Source: Cheilinus undulatus (taxonomy: Eukaryota > Chordata > Actinopteri > Labriformes > Labridae). From it: DNA of 64,000 nt. Position 1 is the first letter of the stretch, and every line of letters starts with the position of its first letter. The notes beneath the pieces were generated by a model. The model was given only the letters and a program-made list of their open reading frames with translations. It did no database searches and had not been told where the DNA came from. The position numbers and the translations under genes were made by a program. Positions 58,692 through 64,000 of the stretch are shown here, piece after piece. The stretch lies in contig NC_054870.1 of NCBI RefSeq assembly GCF_018320785.1, positions 4,226,433 to 4,290,432 on the forward strand. The letters are read 5' to 3'.

Positions 58692-61303
58692 GATGGTCCA
58701 AGATGACTTTTTATTTTGTCTAGATTTGATACACAAGTGTACCGACTTGATCGTTGGACTTGCACAATTCCACGTAAACACAACAATCTTCCCCTGGGAC
58801 CAATTTTCTGGAAGGTTTTTAGGACTTTTTAGCCATGTCTAGCCCCTCAAACAAGTCACAAAGTGTCGGAAAATTATATCTAAGAACACAGATACAACAA
58901 AGTCCTCAATCCAAGGTCAGTTCTCAGGCCCTAAATATGGACCTCCAACTGGGTTGTTTATTGTAAGGTGTGACCAAACAGCTGTTTGGGGAGGAAATAT
59001 GGAATCAATCTCTCACTATCTGCATAAACTGTCATTTTCATGTTGCTAGCAGAAAGCTTAGTCTTCCTTGTCATTGAGTTTGGTGTTTATTTTTTTTTAG
59101 CTCAGTACTCGATGCAATACTTCACCAAAAATATACTCAAGTAAAAGTAAAAATAGTCTCTTTTAAAACTACTCAAAATAGCACAAGTACATAAAAAAAT
59201 CTACTCAGTTACAGTCATTTGAGTAAATATAGTTACTTTCCACCCCTGCTCGTACCAAGCTGTTCATCTTGTCTTTCAGTTTCGGCTTATTTACAGTTAA
59301 ATCTGAATTTTTTTTGACATGGCTGCAGTGGAGACTCAAACAAGACAGATGACATGCCAGTGTGTTCTTAAATAGTTGAAACATTTCCTTTTGTCAAATA
59401 GCCTATAATTTGAATACCAGAATTCTTATTTTTTTTAATAATATACCTCATCTCATTATGCTTATGTTAAAAAAAGTGTGGTAGATTTTTTAATCCTCCA
59501 GTCAAAGTGGAAGGTAGGTAAAAAAGCTGTGCCAAGTAAGAACCCCAGTTAGTCCCTCGACACCTCAGGGAGGCGGGTCTGTGAGTTCTGCTGTTCCTGA
59601 GACCTCCCTCCTTTTATCATAAGGTAACATCTCTAGATTTATGACAGGTGATGGCATGCTACATCCCTGCTGATTCACAGTTAACACTGACGCTTACTAA
59701 AGCAGTTACCAGCTAAAATAAATTTTAAAGACGAAAACAGAATTTTAAGAGTAACTTGTGCTTTAAAGAAACGACACCAAACATCAGATCAGAGAATTTA
59801 TTGCAAACATGAAACTGATCAAAACCGTTTTAACAGCAGCATCTGCGCTCTTCAACATTCTTCAAAACAAAAGCAACATTTCAGGTAAACAGAAAAAATA
59901 AGCATGCATTCAATAATGCAGGTAAAAATTAAAACCATCCATTTGAGTTTCTGAGTTTTGATTCTCAAAGTCAATGCAAAGTCTTTGAAGTAGCAGTCAG
60001 ATTAAAACCAGCATTTTCAATGGTTCTCTCATGTGATTCTGATATAAAAGCATGACAAATGTACATGTCTACTCAAACATGGCCCTCTCTGTAAGCAGCA
60101 GAGTAACACATATTGCTCCCTTTCTCAAATATTTCAGATAAATATCCCAAGGTGCAACAAGGCCGATGAAGGTCATACACCTCCCTGACAAAGGGACATT
60201 TAAAGGGGACATATCATGTCCACCAAACCAAATTTGTTATGGGTGTTTTGGGTATCAAAATATGAAATAAACTAGCCCAGGCATTTCTGTGGTACACTTA
60301 TGTACGTCTGAAGACATGAAACTGAACAGTCTGTTCAGAATCTGCTCTCCATGTGACATCAGAATGGGAGTTGTTACAATAAAACCCACCCGTTACCTGG
60401 CATCTCCATCTGTAGTTCTCCACCCACAGCCATGAAAGCACTCAGCTTTATTCCTGTTGAAACTACCACAGAAAGATGAAGGTAGAGTGAGATGGAGCTC
60501 ATATGCGTCTTTAAATAGACACCAAGCATTCCATAAAAGCCGTGTAGAGCTGGTTTAAACAGGGTCAAATCCTCCTCTGGTGCTTCTTGATCTATATATT
60601 TTGACTAAAGTACCGGAGAAGGTTTCATTTAGACCACATGGGACTGTGCTCAAAGGCTGAAAAGGGGGTTGATATGTCACCTTTAAACAATCTGAAACCC
60701 TGTAGAGAGACCCTAGTTCAAAAAGGAAAAGGTGGCTTTGACACTTTAAATCGCTAAAGCAGAACAATCATCGAGTCAGAAGAGCAGGCTGGATGGCCTT
60801 TCATGGATCAGAGAGATTAAATACAGCTTCATTCAGTCTGAGATCACTACAGCAGATGAAACAGGTCCTCCTGTTAAACCAAAGGTCCTTAAAAATCAGA
60901 GCAAAGATATAAATACAGAAAAATTAAATCAGCAGTAAAATAAACCGAATGACACCTCATCATGTCAACAGCATCGGTGTTGACATCAGTGCATTGGAGA
61001 AAGGTCCACAGTTGCATTCAATGACAGCTGAGTCTACCTCTCATATTACAGTAACAACATGTTTACAGCAGACCGAACCGAGGCCAGTCCTGCAGCAGCA
61101 GCAGGCTCACCTCTGCATGACAGACCACTGCTGTCAGGAACCAAGCATGCACAACAAGCACGACACAAATACTCATGAGTAATAAAAATAATAAGTTCTG
61201 ATAGAGTCAGGAAGGAAAGAAAGACTTGATTTGACTTGACCTGAAGTCATTTCTCCACATGAAATCAAAATTTTGACTAATCATAGTATACATTCAACCT
61301 GTA
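58692..61303. other. Intergenic or distal 3' UTR; contains one MITE
   Basis: No coding exon. From about 59780 the minus strand shows an AATAAA (near 59800) preceded by about 1.4 kb of mixed-composition sequence that could be the 3' UTR of a minus-strand gene beyond the window, but nothing proves it. The MITE at 60199-60687 is listed separately. Confidence 0.25.
60199..60687. mobile_element. TTTAAAGGGGACATATCA-type MITE
   Basis: Left TTTAAAGGGGACATATCATG and right GATATGTCACCTTTAAA are inverted. Termini resemble the family at 11364 and 14275, but the interior differs. Confidence 0.7.
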
Positions 61304-61499
61304 CACTCTGGTCACTTTATTAGGGATACCTGTTACACTGCTGAAGTGATGATCTGCTGAAGTTCAAGCTGAGCATCAGAAAGGAGAGGAAAGGGCTTTA
61401 AATGTGCTAATATTGGTGATGTTGGTCTGAGTATTTCACACACACCTATCTACTGGGATTTCCAAACAAAACCACGTCTAAGTTTACAGCACTATTTTC

Positions 61500-61953
61500 T
61501 GGTGACCCTCTTTTTAGGAGGTACAAGCCATCATGACCCAATCCAAAATGGACCTGATCTATACATCATTCAGAAAGTTAATTCTTTACTAAAAAGTTTT
61601 TGACAAAAGCATGACAACTTCATTTTACATGTTATTGCTTGTCGAGCGTGCTCTCTGTGCCGTCCTGGGCTGGCTGGTTCTAACCTGGCTAACGTTAGCA
61701 CTGGAGTCACTCTGGTCCTGACCTGAAGCTTTCTGTTGTACGGGCCCTTTACGTCCGTCACATTAGCGTTTTTTTTTTTGCCTTCCGTAGCATGCATGAC
61801 TGTGACTTGAGCTCTCCTGCCATCCAGTGGCTGGTAGAGCCTTGTTTTATGTTTTATTAAGGTGGAGAACACGAGTGTAGGGCGGAAAACTCATTTGGCA
61901 ACCCAAAAAAGATCTCCCATGATCCACCTGTGGGTCAGGACTCAGAGAGAGTG
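61500..61953. mobile_element. Nested hAT MITE 1 in the Tc1 element
   Basis: Flanks GTTTACAG (61492-61499) and GGTTACAG (61954-61961) match at 7 of 8. Ends CACTATTTTCTG and (inverted) CACTCTCTCTG. Confidence 0.7.
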
Positions 61954-62017
61954 GGTTACAGAGAAAAAGAAAATCTCCAGTGAGCAACAGCTCTGTGAAG
62001 TTACTGCTGATGGCAGA

Positions 62018-62263
62018 TAAGGCTGAACTATTTTGGAAAATAATATAATTGCGAATTTTTCAAAAATGAAAAAAAAAAAAAAAAAATTACAGACTATTCT
62101 AAAAATGGCATCTAAATGATTGCATATGTCATACATAACATCTCTGCAGCAAAAAAAAAAAAACAAAACTTTAAAACTGGTATTTGGAAGTAAATTTCAG
62201 GTCAAAAAAATATTGTACATTTCTGTGATTTTTTTCTCATATTCGATTAATTGCCCAGCCCTA
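62018..62263. mobile_element. Nested hAT MITE 2 in the Tc1 element
   Basis: Flanks ATGGCAGA (62010-62017) and ATGGCAAA (62264-62271) match at 7 of 8. Ends TAAGGCTGAAC and (inverted) TAGGGCTGGGC. Confidence 0.75.
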
Positions 62264-62603
62264 ATGGCAAAGGTTAGAATGACCAGACTGGTTTGATCAG
62301 AAAAAGGCAGCAATAACTCAAATAACCGCTCAGTATAAACAAGGTATGCAGAAGAGCATCACTAAATGCACAACATGCCAAAAATTGAAGCAGATGGGCT
62401 TCAGCAGCAGAGGAAGACCGCACCAGATGACACTTCTGTCAGCAAGAACAGCAAACTGAGACTACAGTTCACATGAACCCACCAATATTGGACAAGGATG
62501 ACTGCAAAAAGTTGCCTGGTCTGATGAGTCTCTGTTTCTGCTGCCATATTTAATTTGGTTGTAAAAGTATGCCAGACCACTAACTACTGAGGCACATCCA
62601 AAG

Positions 62604-63125
62604 TAGAGCTGGGAAATCAATCAAAAAGTAGATTAAATTGCAATATGGCCTGCTGCCATTTTCAAATCGCACAAGGTACAATATTTCTTTAACCTGAAAT
62701 TCATGTTGAAATACCAGCTCAAAACTTTTTTTGAAGCAGAGAAGTTATGCATTGCATGACCATGCAATAATTCAAGTGCCATTTTCTTTAGAATAGTCTA
62801 CAAAAATCCTGCTTTCTTCATTTTTGTACTTTTTTCTTGTTGAATATGAGAATGACATAAAAATGATCACTCCCTTCAAAGCAACAATTCATATCCAATT
62901 TGCAATATGGGTTAAAATCATCACATTTAGGCTTTTTTTTTCAAAATTGTTCATCCCTTGTGTAGTCTTGTGTTGGTTATAATATAGATTGCTTTATTGC
63001 CTGTGTTTGTTGGGAAATACATAAGATGAGGAACTTCAGGAATAATCGCATTTCAAATCACACTTGCAATACTGGGTAAAAAAAAAAATCGCAATTATAT
63101 TATTTTCCCTTATTGTTCAGCCCAA
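62604..63125. mobile_element. Nested hAT MITE 3 in the Tc1 element
   Basis: Ends TAGAGCTGGGAAATCAAT and (right) TTATTGTTCAGCCCA are inverted; flanks ATCCAAAG and GTTCAAAG match at 6 of 8. Related to the element at 4006-5458. Confidence 0.7.
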
Positions 63126-63284
63126 GTTCAAAGTCACTTGAACCACCTTTCTGATGATCGGTTTGAACTTCAGTCCACTGTCTTCACCTTAATCCACACG
63201 ACTGAATCCATTAAGTGATTATATGATTAGGTGTATGAGATCATGAGCAGTTTGCAGGTGTACCTAATAAAGTGATCAGTGAGT

Positions 63285-64000
63285 TTATTTAAATCAACAC
63301 TAAACTTTAGTTTTAATTTTAAGTTATCAACTACTTTACAAAACAAATAACCCCTGTCTGTTTCAAAATGCATATAAAAAGCTTAAATGACTGACTCATT
63401 AATGTGAACATTTTAACTAACCTTGTTATTCATTCTTTTACGGCTGAAAACAAAACAACATTTATGTTAAAATAAACTTTTAACAAGACTTCTTACTCAT
63501 AACTACTGTAACAAACTCAAAGTGGGACGACTGAGACAGTAACCGTTCATTAATACTAAGCTACCTCTGACGTTTTCACTTCCTATGCTGCAACTTTTAA
63601 AACAGGAAGTGTAAGCAGACTCTGGGGTAGCGATCTGATTTTGTAGTTTATGGGAGACGTGGTCCCGTTGTGGAACACCTGACAAATTTAAAAGGTTAAT
63701 GTCTGATGCTGGCTTCACGAGCCGACAGGAAGTGACACAGCTGTTGACTTCAAGTAACCACAGCAGCCACCGAAAATTCAGACACGAACCGTCTAATGAC
63801 TGAGTCCAGCAGCAAAAAAACAATTCATTTCCTTCAAGTAATATCCTCCCTTATACGCTGTTATTTTTCATTTCCCAGACTTCAACATTACTTTTCATAA
63901 AAATCCTAAAGAGGGGGATGAAAGCTTCTTCCTTTTTGAGGCAAGATGATCCTAGCATCTTTTGTTTCTGCATTGCTTTGTGCATCGTTGAGGCTACTCG
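63285..64000. other. No gene recognised
   Basis: A 106-codon minus-strand open frame (63823-63503) has no known relatives and no splice support. No defined repeat. Confidence 0.35.

Larger units (their letters stand above)
61304..63284 (+). mobile_element. Tc1-like element broken by three hAT insertions
   Basis: Left end ACTCTGGTCACTTTATTAGG and right end CCTAATAAAGTGATCAGTGAGT are inverted. Between insertions the text follows a Tc1-family transposase gene (for example TGGTCTGATGAGTCTCTGTTTCTGCTGC near 62516), heavily mutated. hAT elements interrupt it at 61500-61953, 62018-62263 and 62604-63125. Confidence 0.85.

Noticed and set aside
39051-64000. as3mt or cnnm2 exons, expected from human synteny
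   Set aside because: No methyltransferase or CNNM motifs were seen in any frame.

Overview
The window is AT-rich, intron-bearing DNA packed with transposon relics (Tc1/mariner, hAT, CACTA-like, tRNA-derived SINE and LINE 3' ends) of the kinds typical of ray-finned fish. The three recognisable host genes are all vertebrate genes, so this is nuclear DNA of a teleost. I cannot name the species from sequence alone.

Layout of host genes. (1) A Snail-family zinc-finger repressor gene, best matched to snai3, lies on the minus strand: three coding exons (16769-16691, 10069-9413, 8968-8790; 304 aa) behind a GC-rich promoter with two Snail-type E-boxes. (2) cyp17a1 (steroid 17-alpha-hydroxylase/17,20-lyase) is also on the minus strand. 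All eight coding exons can be joined in phase between 29899 and 20895 (516 aa), and a TATA box and an SF-1-like site lie just upstream. (3) borcs7 (BORC complex subunit) is on the plus strand, five coding exons between 33320 and 39050 (103 aa), head-to-head with cyp17a1. The cyp17a1-borcs7 neighbourhood is also found in human 10q24. I see no as3mt coding sequence.

The rest is repeats. Several hAT-type insertions can be defined to the base by 8-bp target-site duplications (2887-3819, 4635-5309, 13026-13559, 17274-17729, 33859-34928, 45299-45784, 58367-58683, and three nested in one Tc1-like element at 61304-63284). At least seven Tc1/mariner copies are present. One (41677-42878) keeps most of its transposase, with frameshifts.

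The most unusual segment is 43647-52926. It is bounded by inverted CACTGTAAAAA termini and a TA duplication, has subterminal tandem repeats, and encloses a CpG-rich block, a 24-bp coding-compatible minisatellite and at least three phase-compatible minus-strand exons of a gene I do not recognise. I read it as a ~9.3-kb CACTA/Mirage/Chapaev-type element carrying a spliced gene of unknown function, itself invaded by smaller elements.

The genes do not form an operon. cyp17a1 acts in steroidogenesis, borcs7 in lysosome positioning, and the Snail factor in transcriptional repression. Their link is only chromosomal neighbourhood.
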